This document shows, piece by piece, positions 11,696 through 24,323 of a stretch of DNA of 64,000 bases; position 1 is the stretch's first letter, and each line of letters begins with the position of its first letter. The DNA lies in contig OU744721.1 in NCBI GenBank assembly GCA_916613615.1, positions 79,551,060 through 79,615,059 of the forward strand, given 5' to 3'. The notes under the pieces were generated by a model. That model ran no database searches and was not told where the DNA came from. It saw only the letters and a program-made list of their open reading frames with translations. The DNA comes from Steromphala cineraria (taxonomy: Eukaryota; Mollusca; Gastropoda; Trochida; Trochidae). Both the position numbers and the translations under genes were made by a program.

Positions 11696-12371
11696 GAAAC
11701 CTTTCATGAACAGAGTCCAAATAAGAGCCGTTTCCATGGAAATAATAAAAAATAAAATTTTCAGAAATGTGAAAATATCAAAAGGCACCACTTCAGTAGG
11801 TGGGCAATACACATGTAAAGTTTAAGAAAGATATGTGGACCGGTTTTTGAGTTCTGCTCCGGAAACGAAACCTTTCATGAACAGAGTCCATATAAGAACC
11901 GTTTCCATGGAAATAATAAAAAATAAAATTTTCAGAAATGTGAAAATATCAAAAGGCACCACTTCAGTAGGTGGGCAATACACATGTAAAGTTTAAGAAA
12001 GATATGTGGACCGGTTTTATATATATGAAACCTTTCATGAACAGAGTCCAAATAAGAGCCGTTTCCATGGAAATAATAAAAAATAAAATTTTCAGAAATT
12101 TGAAAATATAAAAAGGCACCACTTCAGTAGGTGGGCAATACACATGTCAAGTTTCAGAAAGATATGTAGACTGGTTTTTGAGTTCTGCTCCGGAAACTAA
12201 ACCTTTCATGAACAGAGTCCATATAAGAGCCGTTTCCATGGAAATAATAAAAAATAAAATTTTCAGAAATGTGAAAATATCAAAAGGCACCACTTCAGTA
12301 GGTGGGCAATACACTTTATAAAGTTTCAGAAAGATATGTGGACCGGTTTTTGAGTTCTGCTCCGGAAACGA
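11696..12371 (+). repeat. Four tandem copies of a ~171-bp satellite-like unit
   Basis: Units start at about 11696, 11867, 12027 and 12198, each with aacctttcatgaacagagtc. Spacing is 171, 160 and 171. The second unit lost its last block (tgagttctgctccgg), which is replaced by a short (AT)n. The units differ by only a few substitutions. Confidence 0.92.
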
Positions 12372-12378
12372 AATGATT

Positions 12379-12420
12379 ACGGACGGACGGACAGACGGAC
12401 GGACGGACATACAGACGGAC
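12379..12420 (+). repeat. (ACGG)n tetranucleotide tract
   Basis: About ten imperfect ACGG/ACAG repeats directly after the last satellite unit, at the place where pearl-type elements carry their microsatellite. Confidence 0.9.
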
Positions 12421-12469
12421 AGGGCGATGACTATATCCCACGGTATTACATACCGGTGGGATAAAAAGC

Positions 12470-14205
12470 TTATACATGTATATTTCATTGAATATCCTTA
12501 ATATATTGAAATTCACATCCAACACTGACAAGAAAATGAAACTTATGCGACAACTCAAAACTGAGCCAATGACCTTGCCAAATTTTCGGATATTACCTAC
12601 ATTAAGAATAATTATAAACACGAACGTTTCTAGGACAATAAAGAATTCGATTTCAGTCTAAGATACACCAATGCCTTTATAAATGGCTGATATGATCGAC
12701 TTTTGCCTTCGACTTATTAGAGACATTTGGATGTTGAACTTATACGACTGGAGATAATTTCCCATGTGGTCAGGGGCGGTTTGTAACATCGTAATAGTCT
12801 CAGCAGAGTACACTGTGTAAAGTGTGAGCTGATCCGATCATGTATCGAGGCCTGACATCCCCGTTTTATATGAAATAAGTCTCTCGATGCTGGAGAGAAT
12901 TGTATTGTATTTTACATAAACATTTTAGTGTTACTGGTACCGAAATTCTCGTCTTTCAAATTGCATCAAGATCATTCCTTTTCAATCTAGTTGGGATATT
13001 TGCGTTGCACTCGAAGAAAACTATAGATAAAAATGTGAAGTTTTTTGCAATAATTAATTGTGTTTGACTTCATTGTCAAATATCTGTGTTATCGACCCCT
13101 GATTGCCCCCTCCGGACTTTACAGTGGAGAGAGGTGTTCTTCTTATTGCAGTCACATTGATTTTGGTTTTCCCCGGAAATTGTCAGTTACAAATTAGAAA
13201 AGTTCAGCCTCAAATGTTTTCTACGACTATAACAAGAAGCAATCTAAACCAATTGGTTAGACAATCCTTTTATTTTCTAAAGATACTTTCCTACGAAGGG
13301 AAACAGAAGCAGTTTAGCAAGACGATAGATTTATCAACATAAGATTTTTTTACAAACCTTCAAAAAAATAATAAAATAGGAAGATCTCAGCAATTATAAC
13401 ACACAGTGCAGACATTGTTTTTGATGCAGAAGGAAGCTTTTAAATTTATCAATTTGTTTCAATTTGTTATATAGAACTGTTTAAACTCAGGACATTGTGC
13501 ATGAAAAGTGCATAAAAGAAATTTGTTTCTTTAAAAACCGATACATTCTATTGTTTTAAATTCCCTAAATCTATGTAGTCGGACTCGTTGTCAAACGTTT
13601 CTATCCTGATTGATATCTGCTTCTAAATGCCTCTCGTATTGACTCTAGATCAAATTGTGTTATTCACTGATGGAATACTCAAATTCATTTTAATTAACAG
13701 ATAAGGACAATCTTATGACAGGAATGTGATTTTAGGACAATCCTCAGTCGTATTACTTTTTAATATTGAATATGAGGAGTTTTGTTAGAAATATAAAAAT
13801 CTTTCTTATAGCAAATTTTCAAAGTGATAAGTAACAGTTACTGAAAGATCGAAGCCGATTGATAGTTAGTTAGTATTGATTGTGGTTCATGAGGTCTAAT
13901 TATACCAAGTGGTGATCTAGGTGAACAAATTTAACTGTGGCAAAAGAAAATATCCATTTCTGATTTGTATTGTATCTCCAAATGAATAAATTGTTTCTAT
14001 CGAAACCGGATAATTAGACACCTTTCTATTTTTGTGAGGTAATTGAGAAGATAAATCCTACCTTATGAGGCATGTTTTTTGCAAGTATTTTTTCAAATCC
14101 AATTTGATAAATCAGTCCAGCATGCCAATAAGAGAGGTGCTCGGTAATAGTGATATGGATTCTCATGCGCAATTATATGATCAGCAATGAAATACTAAGA
14201 GGATA
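12470..14205. other. Non-coding, no gene recognised
   Basis: AT-rich. An open frame at 13103-13342 encodes a hydrophobic run (GVLLIAVTLILVFPGNCQ) like a signal peptide but begins without ATG and lacks supporting context. It is listed under rejected items. Confidence 0.4.
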
Positions 14206-14207
14206 TT

Positions 14208-14352
14208 TGTCTTTTCTTGACTAATACCATGTTTAGCTTATTGAGTGAGGAAGAATGTTAATATCGTCACGAGTGACGCGGCCATGAGTGATAACATAAA
14301 ACTTTTCTGCCTCACGAGACAAGATAAACATGGTCTTTGTCAAGAAAACATA
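14208..14352. repeat. Diverged foldback palindrome, copy 1 of a CRE-linked family
   Basis: tcttttcttgac ... ccatgttta ... gtgagg (14209-14251) is mirrored by cctcacgag ... taaacatgg ... gtcaagaaaa (14310-14348). Between them is a cgtcacgagtgacg palindrome (14265-14278). The arms have many mismatches, so the copy is older than the one at 47357. Confidence 0.6.
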
Positions 14353-14448
14353 GATCTTCAATTTATTCTCTGGTTAAATTGTTGTATTTCTAACGAAACC
14401 GAAGCATATTGACGTTGAGTCGGCTCCGAAAAGAGACAAGCGACAACA

Positions 14449-14456
14449 TGACGTCA
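14449..14456. promoter_or_regulatory. Perfect CRE palindrome TGACGTCA
   Basis: It lies 97 bp beyond the foldback at 14208-14352. The same arrangement is seen at 33.6 and 47.6 kb. CREB/ATF-type factors bind this octamer. Function here is inference. Confidence 0.4.
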
Positions 14457-14633
14457 TGAGCATGTCATTGCGTCAGAGCATTGTTGATGACTTCAGGGCA
14501 TTGTTGTTATCAGTCCATTGTTAGTGTCACTAGTGACTGATACTCGTTTTATTTTCATTGACAGATCTCGGCAATCCACCGTCAAACATATAATAATAGG
14601 TTTTATCAGTGAAATATACTGTCTGTCAGTTAA

Positions 14634-14700
14634 CAGTGACGATATATCATATTTTTGCTGTAACCAGTGACGATATATTATGTTGTCACTGTCCAGGTTC
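14634..14700 (+). repeat. Short tandem repeat, period ~31
   Basis: agtgacgatatat occurs at 14635 and 14666 with related flanks and a further diverged copy after it. It is surrounded by other tgtcact/agtgaca-rich sequence from 14460 to 14830. Confidence 0.5.
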
Positions 14701-15107
14701 CAAAACTAATTCAGCTATTTGACAAATGGGGTAACGTTCCATTTTTACTGTCATCTTGGTGACATATTTCATTAAAATCATATGATAAATAGAATACTTA
14801 ATGTAACACTTGTGACATATCAATTTTACCCATGACACTTGATGAAATTAACCTGGTATTTGTAAAAATACAGTAAGTAACCTCTATATATTCTGTCATG
14901 TTTGGATAGTTTTATATTCTAATAGATGAATTTCAATGGATAAACTTAATATTTTTTGGCAAAAAGTAAGCATTAGTACATGTTTGTCCCGTACATGTAT
15001 ATATTGTTTTAGGATTTTTTTTGCAAAGGGAAAATGTTATTTTCATTGAAATTGAAATTCTAAATCGTTTTGAAATATGTTCAAACTGATAAATCTAATT
15101 GTTTGAA

Positions 15108-15262
15108 ATCTTGACTAATGTTGCCAAATGCTTATCTATAAAGAATACAAATGAAGCTTTCAGCAGTTTAATCTTCTTTCTTCATCTACTGACAAGACAT
15201 TGAAAACAAACACCAGGTGTATGTAGAGAATATAGACTTTAAGCTAAAAACATTGATATCAG
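15108..15262 (+). repeat. Array block M0, copy 1 (others 22680-22830 and 25512-25682)
   Basis: The three copies share ttgaaatcttgac, tgttgcc-aaatg-cttatct, caagtgaagc and acaccaggtgt in the same order. The third copy lies inside a 128-codon ORF (25419-25805), but the other two copies do not keep that frame, so coding is not supported. Confidence 0.6.
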
Positions 15263-16050
15263 CCGAACCCATCACTGCATTCTGCTCTGAGGACTGATTC
15301 TTTAGGACTTGCGCCAAGTTCTGTATCGACTCTAATCTTCTTTATTTTAAAACATTCAGAGGCTCACTAAAATGTCAACTCCCGCCTCTTGAGTTCTTAC
15401 CTCCAGATTGAAAGGCTGTTGTGTCACATAATTCGAAGCCAAGCGAGGACTCGGACTGAAAGCACAACATGATACGAGTGATCGCGAACGCCACAACTGA
15501 CTGAGAAAAGTTCATTTCACAACCTGATTTTACAAGTAGGTAATTAGGTTATTTTTCAAGAAAAAATAAAAAAGAGATTAAAGTCGGTTTTCCTTTAACC
15601 TTCTAATACTTTCATAAATGAAACTTTCGTTCATCCTGTTGTAGAAAATTGGTGCTTATGGATAACATTGTAGTTTAAATTGTGAAACTATTCATGTTAT
15701 TGGTCTCTAGGGTATGTAACTACATGAAACAGTCCTACTATCTCTTGAAAAAATTATATAGGCAACTATTTCTAAAAGAATTTATTATTCAAATGACAAA
15801 ACATGATAAATCGAGAGCTTGAATCGATACTTGTCATCATTCAATTCACATGATCTAAAAAAACTTCTCTTAAAAATACAATACAATACAATGCATAGGG
15901 CTAGGAGTCCATCATTAACAGGCAATATCATTCCAAGCTAAAAACGTTTACTACAAGGACATAATACTGCAGTTAATTTATTTCTTTTTAAACAATTTGA
16001 CACAGTATGAAAAAGGTTGAATGCAAGAGGTGTTTAAATTACGAAAGGTG

Positions 16051-16298
16051 ATGTTATCCAAGTGGCATTTGGAATTCTACCATTCTTCAAACCACCCAAC
16101 ACTGGTTCATTAAACTCACATTTCTTCTCTCACCGTACAGAGATAAACGAGCTGCATGTTAGCTACCTCGACATGATCAGCAACAAAAACTAGACATGCT
16201 AACAAACAGTCAGACAGACAGCAGAGATGTGCAGAGTGCTGTTGATTAGCTGAACTTTAGTATGGTCTCCTGTTCCACTGGAACACCAAGAAACTAGG
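16051..16298 (+). repeat. Conserved array core, copy C1
   Basis: It runs from atgttatccaagtggcat through cattaaactcacattt, ataaacgagctgcatgtta, cctcgacatgatcagcaac and gacatgctaacaaacagtc to gttgattagctgaac and a gttccactggaac end. It lacks the cattcacagta stretch present in other copies. Confidence 0.75.
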
Positions 16299-18693
16299 AC
16301 TGCAGCAAATACGTACTTCGCTCTGAAGCAATTGAGTGACTCAAATTTTTCTTTGAAAAACTATAAAACTTAATGCTGGAAAGAGAGATTAGAGAACAGG
16401 AACATTATTTTATTACTAATTCATATTTCAATAAGTAATAGATGGCTATAAAGCCGTTGTTTCTCATAAGTTTAATTCATGGTTTCACTGTTATTGAAGT
16501 TTGCCAACGAAAACCACGTGTATTCATGAATTTAACCTATGGTAATCTGCTCGCTTTAAAACGTTCGACAATCTAAGCAAAAACACGTGGATTATATACA
16601 ATATCTTTCATTAAATAAATTAATATTGTTATTTTATGAGTAGTTAAATGTTAAATAACTTATACATGTACAACATTGAAGTACTGAAAAGATGAATTCT
16701 GATTACTTAATCGAATTGTGCATAACTTATAACCGACAAACACTTATAGTCCTTTAAATTTTCTTTCAGATCATGATAATAAAAAATGAAATTTATTGTA
16801 ATGTAGTTGTTAAGAGCATGTATAAGGCGTCACCAAGGTCTCTTTGATGAGGCTTTTATCAGATATTGAAACTGTTTATATTAGGTACTATCAGTCATAC
16901 ACACATGACTTTCGTACTGGTTATCCCTTAATGGCATTGCAGAACATGAACAAACCGACAGTTGAGTTATTTTTTGCTCTATCCTATTGGATCCTCTTTT
17001 TATCAATTTTGTTTGTTTGAAGTATCCACTTCATTTGTTGTTACATCTTATTCCCAATATCAACAAAAGTGAAAACTTGTAATACATTAAAAAAGGAAAG
17101 TCGCTATTCCAAACATTGTAATAATAAAAATGTCAATTTTATACCCCCAAAAAATATTTCGAATTATAACTCTTATAATTCATAAATCATCCAAATGTTT
17201 AAAAAAAATGAGGTCATTTTGACGATAATCATAGTTTCGTACAGGTACATAAACAGATCTTATCTCAGTTTTGATTTTAACTACTAAAATCAATTCTCAT
17301 CTTAAGTAATCACGAAATGCTTAATATATGATTTAGGTAACCTCTCTGATAATAGATTGTTCAAAACAACTATTGTTATTCGTTATCTTCTGTTTATGCT
17401 GTTAGGAGCTGCCGGTTATATATCATTACACTTAACTGCTTCGAGAACAATGTTGTTTCAGCACTGTTTTTGGAACTTAGAAACGGAATTATAGTTGAAA
17501 CAGGGAAAACGTTTCTTCTGATTTTGACCGCTTTTTCTGTTTCTTTGAAACCATATTCTAAAGATCTCAATAGAGCAATTATCTGGTTCATTTTGTGTAG
17601 TCGAAAGAAAAACAATAACTGGATGAAACTGGGTTTTTATGCATAGTCATAACTTATTTAAAATAGAAACAGCAATATCAACGACCTTCGTATAATGGCA
17701 GGTTAGATAGGTAACTTATGAATATATAGACAAGTATGTTGATCGTATTCCTTACAACTCCCAGTAAGAAATCAAATAAGAGGTAACACATTAATCGGCT
17801 ATTTTACCTGCAACCAAATGATGTGGTGACGAGTAACTGTTGCCATTACTTATTTGAGTGATAGTAAGATTCGATCAAAAAATCTAGATGATTAATAGAT
17901 TGGCCAAATTTGAAAAAAAAAGAATTTTACTGATGCGTTTCTTGTTTATTCTTGTGTTGATGAATTCTTATTATATGTACAACATCGCAGTTTTCTTAAG
18001 CTTTATCAGTCTCAATGCTTCGTGATACTATATACCTTTCGCGAGCAAATGCAATTTTAATAACAGTGGCTGGTCAAACATTCATAAATACATTCTACCC
18101 TAATCATAGATAACAGGTTTCAGATAGCAAATAAAGAATTAAAGACTCTTATGTCTATAAGGACATATTGAAAAGGCATAAGAAATACAGCCAATGTCAG
18201 TCGAATTTATATATGTCATGCTGTACGGTGACATTTATAGAGAGTACAATTCACAAAACTAAAACCTTAATCAACTTCCAATCAATATAGACGAGATTCG
18301 TGTATTGTATAATTGAGTGTTGAAGGAGAGCCATTCAAACTAGATGTCATAATGAAATTAATTACCCACTCCGCTTCAGTTAATCAATAAACCTCACATT
18401 TGTAGAATGTGTATTATGATTGATCGTGCATCCACGATTTCCTTTTCCTCTTTTTTTAAATTTTTTTTTGCTTATGCCTGATTTAATTCAATACATTTAA
18501 AACTTCCGAGATGCATTTCCGTTTTTGCACTTCAAAAACATCAATTATTCTTCACTTATTCTACTTACTGGCTTCAAATGAGTATCCGAATCCTTGCATG
18601 TTCCGAGAATATTTTATTTGAGGATTTAGAATACACTTATTTTTTACAGGGTGCAATGCGAGACTAACTTTTCAACTCTTCATGAAAACATAT

Positions 18694-19366
18694 GCCCTTT
18701 TTACATGCGCACTTTACTCCTGAGAGTATAATTACTCCTAGGAGTATTTTTGCTCCTAGGAGTAAAAGTATATTTACTTTACGTTCCATTGGAATTTAAG
18801 GACCCTTAAGTATATCATGATTTGCTTACAGAAGGAAATAAAAATTTTCATAGAAAACTCAATGTGTGAAATGCAAATCTTGAGGCAGAGAAGAATTTAA
18901 CACAATTTTACCATAGATTTTGTTTGGTCAATCAACTTCTAATGGAAAAGGGGTAAAAGCAGGTTTTCGGTTTTAAAAGAATGACACTAACATAAAAACA
19001 CAAAATTTCCTTCATTAGGAAACATGCTCTTGACAAGTTATAAAGAATAATCTTGAATGTAGGTTATTATTGATGAAAACACAATAGTAGTGTTTAGAAA
19101 ATATATAAATAAATAAAGTCATTTACCTCAACCTAATCATTCAACTATGCTAATACTATAGAAAATGACAAGATACTCACAGGAGTAAAAGTAAGTATAC
19201 TTTTACTTTACCTCTAGGGGAGGAGTATTTAACTCCTAGGAGTAAATATAATCCTGTAAGTAAATCTGTTTTGGGCTGTTTACATGACACGTTTACTCCC
19301 TGTAAGTATATTTACTCCTAGGAGTAAATATACTCCTAGGAGTAAACGTGCGCATGTAAAAAGGGC
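18694..19366. mobile_element. MITE with gccctttttacatgcgcac inverted termini and ggagtaaa repeats
   Basis: The 19-base terminus at 18694-18712 is inverted at 19348-19366. Inside each terminus, and again near 19190-19240 and 19290-19345, are many copies of the palindrome actcctaggagt. An internal gggctgtttacatg (about 19273) resembles a second, nested terminus. There is no ORF. The gggc...tttacatg ends recall hAT or PIF/Harbinger termini, but I cannot see a clear target duplication, so the superfamily is open. Confidence 0.72.
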
Positions 19367-20525
19367 TTTAGTGAATCAAGAAAACCTATTCCAATATGAT
19401 TAATATCTATATTGTGATAAAGAATAACCATGGACATGCAATGAGCAAACACCAATCACTGTGTGGTGGACACTACAGAGAAACATACAGATGTGAGTAT
19501 AGATAAATATAATCAAAGTTCTTCTCTCCGTTACTGTTTCTTCCACATTTAACGACTTATACATACAGATTTAAACAATTATTTTCATGATCGTTCATTC
19601 GCTAAACGGCATGTAATTCTTACTGGGTAAAATCTCTGCCAAACGTTATCTCTCAATGCTGCAAATACAAATGAACTATGCGTTGAGTGTTCTGAGTTTG
19701 ACAATGAAAATGTTGCTATGATATAAATTACCATCTTGCACATTTTTAAATAATCATAAACCCTAATTTAGAATTGCTTTTTGGAGAATTGGAAATATGC
19801 TCCGTTCTCTCAAATTGTGATCATTTTCAACGGATGCTTATTTATGTTTTTACAATGGCTTGATGTTCTGTTCTAAGATGTCCTGTAATTATCCGGCATT
19901 CTGGGAAATGTGAAATGTGAAAGGATCTTGTACGAAAATAGATAAATTACTCGCTGATCGGTAGGAGTGGGTGTGACGCTCTGTATATAAACATGTTGGT
20001 TTATTCTTAGAGTTAGCATACCTATCATTTCAAAGGTCAATTTTCTCAAATTAGCATTTGGAGGCCTTTATTAGACATTCTAACGATAATGGTACCTATT
20101 TCTTAACACTTATGGTCAATTAAAGCATAAAGGGGAATCTCCTCGTTTCAAGTCCTTCCTCAGCTTCTTTATAAATATACACCTTATTCAAGCGGTCTTG
20201 ATGAATACACACTTAATTCACTCCGACTTGATATGCTCAGAAATACTGTAAATGATCGTTTCAAATCATCTCACAATATATATGCCATATAATCAAAGTG
20301 CACTTTAATGTTCAATTTGATGTCATAGTTGATTATCATTTATTGACGAATGCTAGGTGTATTTCGGTGATTATCATTGATGCTTTCTTAATGGCATTGC
20401 ATATTCTATCCTATTCCAATCATTTCGGGTTTATTTATAAACATTTCACATGGTCACGTGCAAAAAATACACGTTAATCTGAATCATGTGGTTCCTAAAA
20501 TGTTATGACCAGCTAAATATATTTC

Positions 20526-20592
20526 CGATAAACGAGCTGCATGTTTTCTATCCACACATGCTAAAAAACATTTAGCCAGTCAGAGTCATTTT
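20526..20592 (+). repeat. Conserved array core, truncated copy C2
   Basis: It keeps gataaacgagctgcatgtt and an acatgctaa-aaacat...agccagtcag remnant; the rest of the core is lost. Confidence 0.6.
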
Positions 20593-21189
20593 TTGTACAT
20601 AGTTTGAAGCAAAGGTTGAAATATACGAATATCCTCAGCAAACATCCTCAGCAAACGGTGAAAATGAAAGACAAGTTTCTTAACAAATTCATCAAAGACT
20701 ACTTCTCATAGCCATTCAAGCAATTGTCTAGAAATTTCATACAACACGAGAGTATTATTCACAGGGATGTTGTCAACTTGTGCATGCACATTTAATAAAA
20801 AAAATATTATAATAATTTAAAAGTCCATTTGTATGGCACCTTTCTGTGCTCATGTTCATATTAGTGATAACAATTTTATGATAAAGCTTCAAATGATAAT
20901 CTTAAAAAAAAGGGAAAATGATAATTTCAAATTATGGTTATCAACCGATAGCACGATTGCTCTTATTTTAATGAAGCTATGACGTAAAAAGAGAGCTATG
21001 ATTAACTTTTGAAATAGTCTTTTGGTTGTGTGCTGCTGCGATTGTCGAGGGTTAGTGATACTCAAAATATCTAAATAATTGTACTTCTTCAAGCTGGTTT
21101 TGTTAGATCTTATAAAGTTATGTTTACTCATTACCAGTAGTCTTCTACAGTACTATCAGTCCATCACACAAGTATCTCAAACTGATGAT

Positions 21190-21477
21190 AAGACCATAAA
21201 TGTAATTATGCAATTATGTCAAACGAAAATGAAAATAAATGGTTCCAATTGACAATGTAATTAAACGGTAATTAATGAAGCAGTAATAGATCAAATATGA
21301 TGCCAAGCGATTCATTTTTCACACAAAAACGGCAGCAAGTGTGTTCGCTGACTATTGATGATTGGTTTATGTAAGGAGATTGTTTGACACTAACAAAATG
21401 ATACATTTAGCATTAGCGTACAATTTCAGTGACAAAATGAAAATATAAAATGTTCAAAAAACGTGCTACTGCCCCTC
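21190..21477 (-). mobile_element. TTAA-type MITE, degraded inverted copy
   Basis: It ends with acgtgctactgcccct (21461-21476), the terminus of the MITEs at 28359 and 49198. Inside it has aaataaatggttccaattgac and gaagcagtaat in the opposite orientation to those copies. The other terminus is no longer recognisable. Confidence 0.6.
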
Positions 21478-23379
21478 GAATGGGCTACAAGGCCGAAAAC
21501 TATCTCACATGACAATTAAAGAAAATCTAATAGCAACCTTTCTGGCAGTATCAATCCCCTGACTACCGACATAGAGACATGTGGAACATTGTTGATTCCC
21601 TGCTACCTCTTCCAATTAACCTAGAGTTTTCTTCATTTGACTTTTGTATCTTCTCTCATTCCAGTTAACATCAGCTGGCCACACATCATTACAGTAATTG
21701 GCATAAAAAAACACTTAGACCAACTGTTATTTCAGTGTGGGCTAGATACATATTTAAGACACGTATAGAAAATCGATAAATGTAAATTGTTTTACTGCAT
21801 AAGGTGTCTTAAATTCCTGAAAGCTGCAGCATGTTTCATCTACAACCCGACAGCAATCACCTGCCACAATGACCTGAATCATGTTCATACAGTGGTGGAA
21901 AACAATGACTTGATTCAATTGTTGTTTCCAGATACTTATGTAGGACACATAAACTGAATTCTGGGGATATTTAAGAATACATAATCAAAAATCAATTCAA
22001 GATTTCAAATATTATGTGATTGCTTTGGCTTTGACACAAACAAAAGGCAACAGATCAATGAATTCCTTCTAATTGAAACATAGACATTTCTAATGAATAT
22101 CGGTGTACAGTGTGTATAATATGATAACTTCTCTTGAGTATCATATTTAAACTTGAAAAATCAAAGACAGGTGCATGTCAAAAACGCCTGTGTGTGTTTA
22201 GTGATAAAAGTTAACGCCTTTTTTCTTAAAATCGGGAATAACTATAAACTTAGACATTGTCAGTGACTCTAAGGTCGTAGAAATAGATAATGATCATTTG
22301 AACATGAACAAAAACAACAGAAAGTCAAACCTGTCCCACTGATTTCCAATTGCTTGCTAGCTGAACTGTATAGTTCTGCTCACGAAAAGCTATTTGGGAT
22401 TCGTTCACATTGTAATGGTAGTAAAGGGTTCGTCCGGTCTGCAGCAAATATTTCCCCGTCCAATTTGAAAAATCATGCCACCATACCAAACACAGCGTGA
22501 AACGTTTCTATCCCAATTAATTCTCATGTTTGAAGGTTTCCAAAGTATAAGTATCGTTAGTACATGTATCTCTCATATTTGTTTTTCTCATAAAACCTTT
22601 AAAAAGTTTACTGTTGTATTTGAAATTTGTTATTCTAAATTGTTTTGAACAACTTTTAAGCTTATAAAACAAAATCTTTGAAATCTTGACAAATGTTGTC
22701 ATATGGTTATCTTAGAAGAAAACAAGTGAAGCATATCACCAGTAAAACCATCTTGATCTTCTTGCCCGACGTAGACATCAGACACCAGGTGTTTCTCAGA
22801 GGTAAAAACATTTTGTTACCATCCAAAGAAAGTAGGACAGAAACAAGTCAAACCCAATTTTGGTCCAAGTACTGGGTCCAAACGTTCCAACCTACCTATC
22901 ATATGTGACGTTCACCTTTATTTATTTCAAACTATCAAAGAAAGAGCAAAACATTTTACTAGTAAGTCAATAACAACTTCTGCACTGAACTTAATTAATT
23001 ACTAATCCTATGTTAATACTCGTATCCTTCTGCGTTTCTGGTATCAGTACTCCACTGCGAGAACACTGAATAGATGAATTCACAAGAAACAGCGTCGACC
23101 TGCAAATATGATCATACTGGTCAATATTCATAAAATCTTACATAAGTTTTCAATGTCTCAGATATCTGAGTGAAGTGTAACATCTCGATCCTCCATTTGA
23201 TGTTAAAGATAAAACCAATATTAATTTCATCTCTCGGCACAAGCTATAGAACAAGTTTTGGTTATTACTTTTGAATTAACAACATGAAATAAAGAAAGAT
23301 AAAAGTCGAGTGACAGTTCCCTTTAAGTGCTGAAAGTTGCTGCTATACAGCTGACAGAGAGAATACTGCTAATCTCCAC

Positions 23380-23585
23380 ATCACTCGACACTGATTCATT
23401 AAACTCACATTTCTACTGTCAGTAAAACATTCACAGTACAGAGGATAAACGAGCTGCATGTTAGCTTCCTCGACATGATCAGCAACAAAAACTAGACATG
23501 CTAACAAACAGTCAGACATCAGCGATATGCATAGTGCAGTTGATTAGCTGAACTGAACAATGGTCCCTTGCTCGACTGAAAATTG
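23380..23585 (+). repeat. Conserved array core, copy C3
   Basis: Nearly identical to copy C4 from cattaaactcacattt to gattagctgaac, including the attcacagtacagagg stretch. Sequence before about 23380 matches C4 only weakly. Confidence 0.78.
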
Positions 23586-23599
23586 ACCTTAGGACCTAA

Positions 23600-23718
23600 G
23601 TTTGAAATATCTATCACATCATTTTTCTTTTATATTGCTCTCTGTAGTACGAGAATCTACTGTTCAATATCTGTGTTTTGGGCCTGTGGCCCCTTTACGA
23701 AATAAAACATATAAAACG
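23600..23718 (+). mobile_element. 5'-truncated LINE tail with 10-bp target duplication
   Basis: The decamer taggacctaa at 23590-23599 recurs at 23719-23728. The 119 bases between them end in gggcctgtggccccttt...gaaataaaac, which matches the 3' end of the LINE at 53860-53909 (ggcctggggccttttgag...aaaataaag). The other core copies lack this insert. It is a very short, target-primed insertion. Confidence 0.72.
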
Positions 23719-24137
23719 TAGGACCTAAACACTACTTACATGTGGAACTTTGTAAACTTTATTTAGAATGAGTGCTCTAAAAGCGTTCATTTACATTGCT
23801 TATTTCAAAACGTGTGAGGCATTCTGTATGTCGTACGGAGATGCTAGACTGATGTAGTTTACCATACTATTAAGAATATTCATGAAATGTATTATGCTTT
23901 ATTTTAAATTGATGAATTGAAGGAATTTATTTTAATATCCATCCTATTTAGAATTAAAGTTATATATAATATTACCATTCTAATGACACCAAGTTGTAAG
24001 ACAAAAGAATATTTGCCAGCGATTATTTCTATCTCAAGAAAATATTAAATCATGACTGTCAGATACATTCAGGAAATACTTTATCCGTCTTTTTGCAAAA
24101 ATTTCGTTCAAGGTAGTAAAGCTCTTTATAAAAAAAA

Positions 24138-24323
24138 TTATTTGTGTGCAAAATATCACCGTTTGATTAGTGAAATGAACGACAAGTTTCTTTCCAATTC
24201 AACACAAAGATATTTTGCCTTCAATATTTGTTATTTGTGTGGAAAATATCACTGTTTGATTAGTGAAATGAACGACAAGTTTCTTTCCAATTCAACACAA
24301 AGATATTTTGCCTTCAATAATTT
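24138..24323 (+). repeat. 93-bp tandem duplication
   Basis: 24138-24230 and 24231-24323 differ at only a few positions. The period is a multiple of three, so a 92-codon ORF (24052-24330) spans both and repeats a 31-residue peptide. The ORF has no family resemblance and a related non-repeated block at about 28896 is not open, so I treat it as non-coding. Confidence 0.85.

Larger units (their letters stand above)
11600..12465 (+). mobile_element. Pearl-like (Helentron-type) non-autonomous element
   Basis: The 12-base string tatcccaccggt at 11605-11616 is inverted at 12452-12463. Between them lie about 80 bases of lead, four tandem ~171-bp units (11696-12371), an (ACGG)n tract (12379-12420), and a terminal hairpin (tatcccac / accggtgggata, 12433-12463). 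Tandem core units plus an ACGG tetranucleotide tract plus short flanks is the plan described for oyster pearl elements and their clam relatives, later linked to Helentrons. It has no coding capacity. The minus-strand ORFs here simply repeat the tandem unit. Confidence 0.75.

Noticed and set aside
12147..12621. Minus-strand ORFs of 101 and 113 codons
   Set aside because: They are translations of the 171-bp satellite and the (ACGG)n tract, with peptides such as SVRPSVRPSV and ISMETALIWTLF repeated from unit to unit. They are not genes.
13103..13342. Open frame with a signal-peptide-like run GVLLIAVTLILVFPGNCQ
   Set aside because: It begins at TTG, not ATG; there is no clear acceptor at the right place, no second exon and no poly(A) signal. 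One hydrophobic run in AT-rich DNA is expected by chance.
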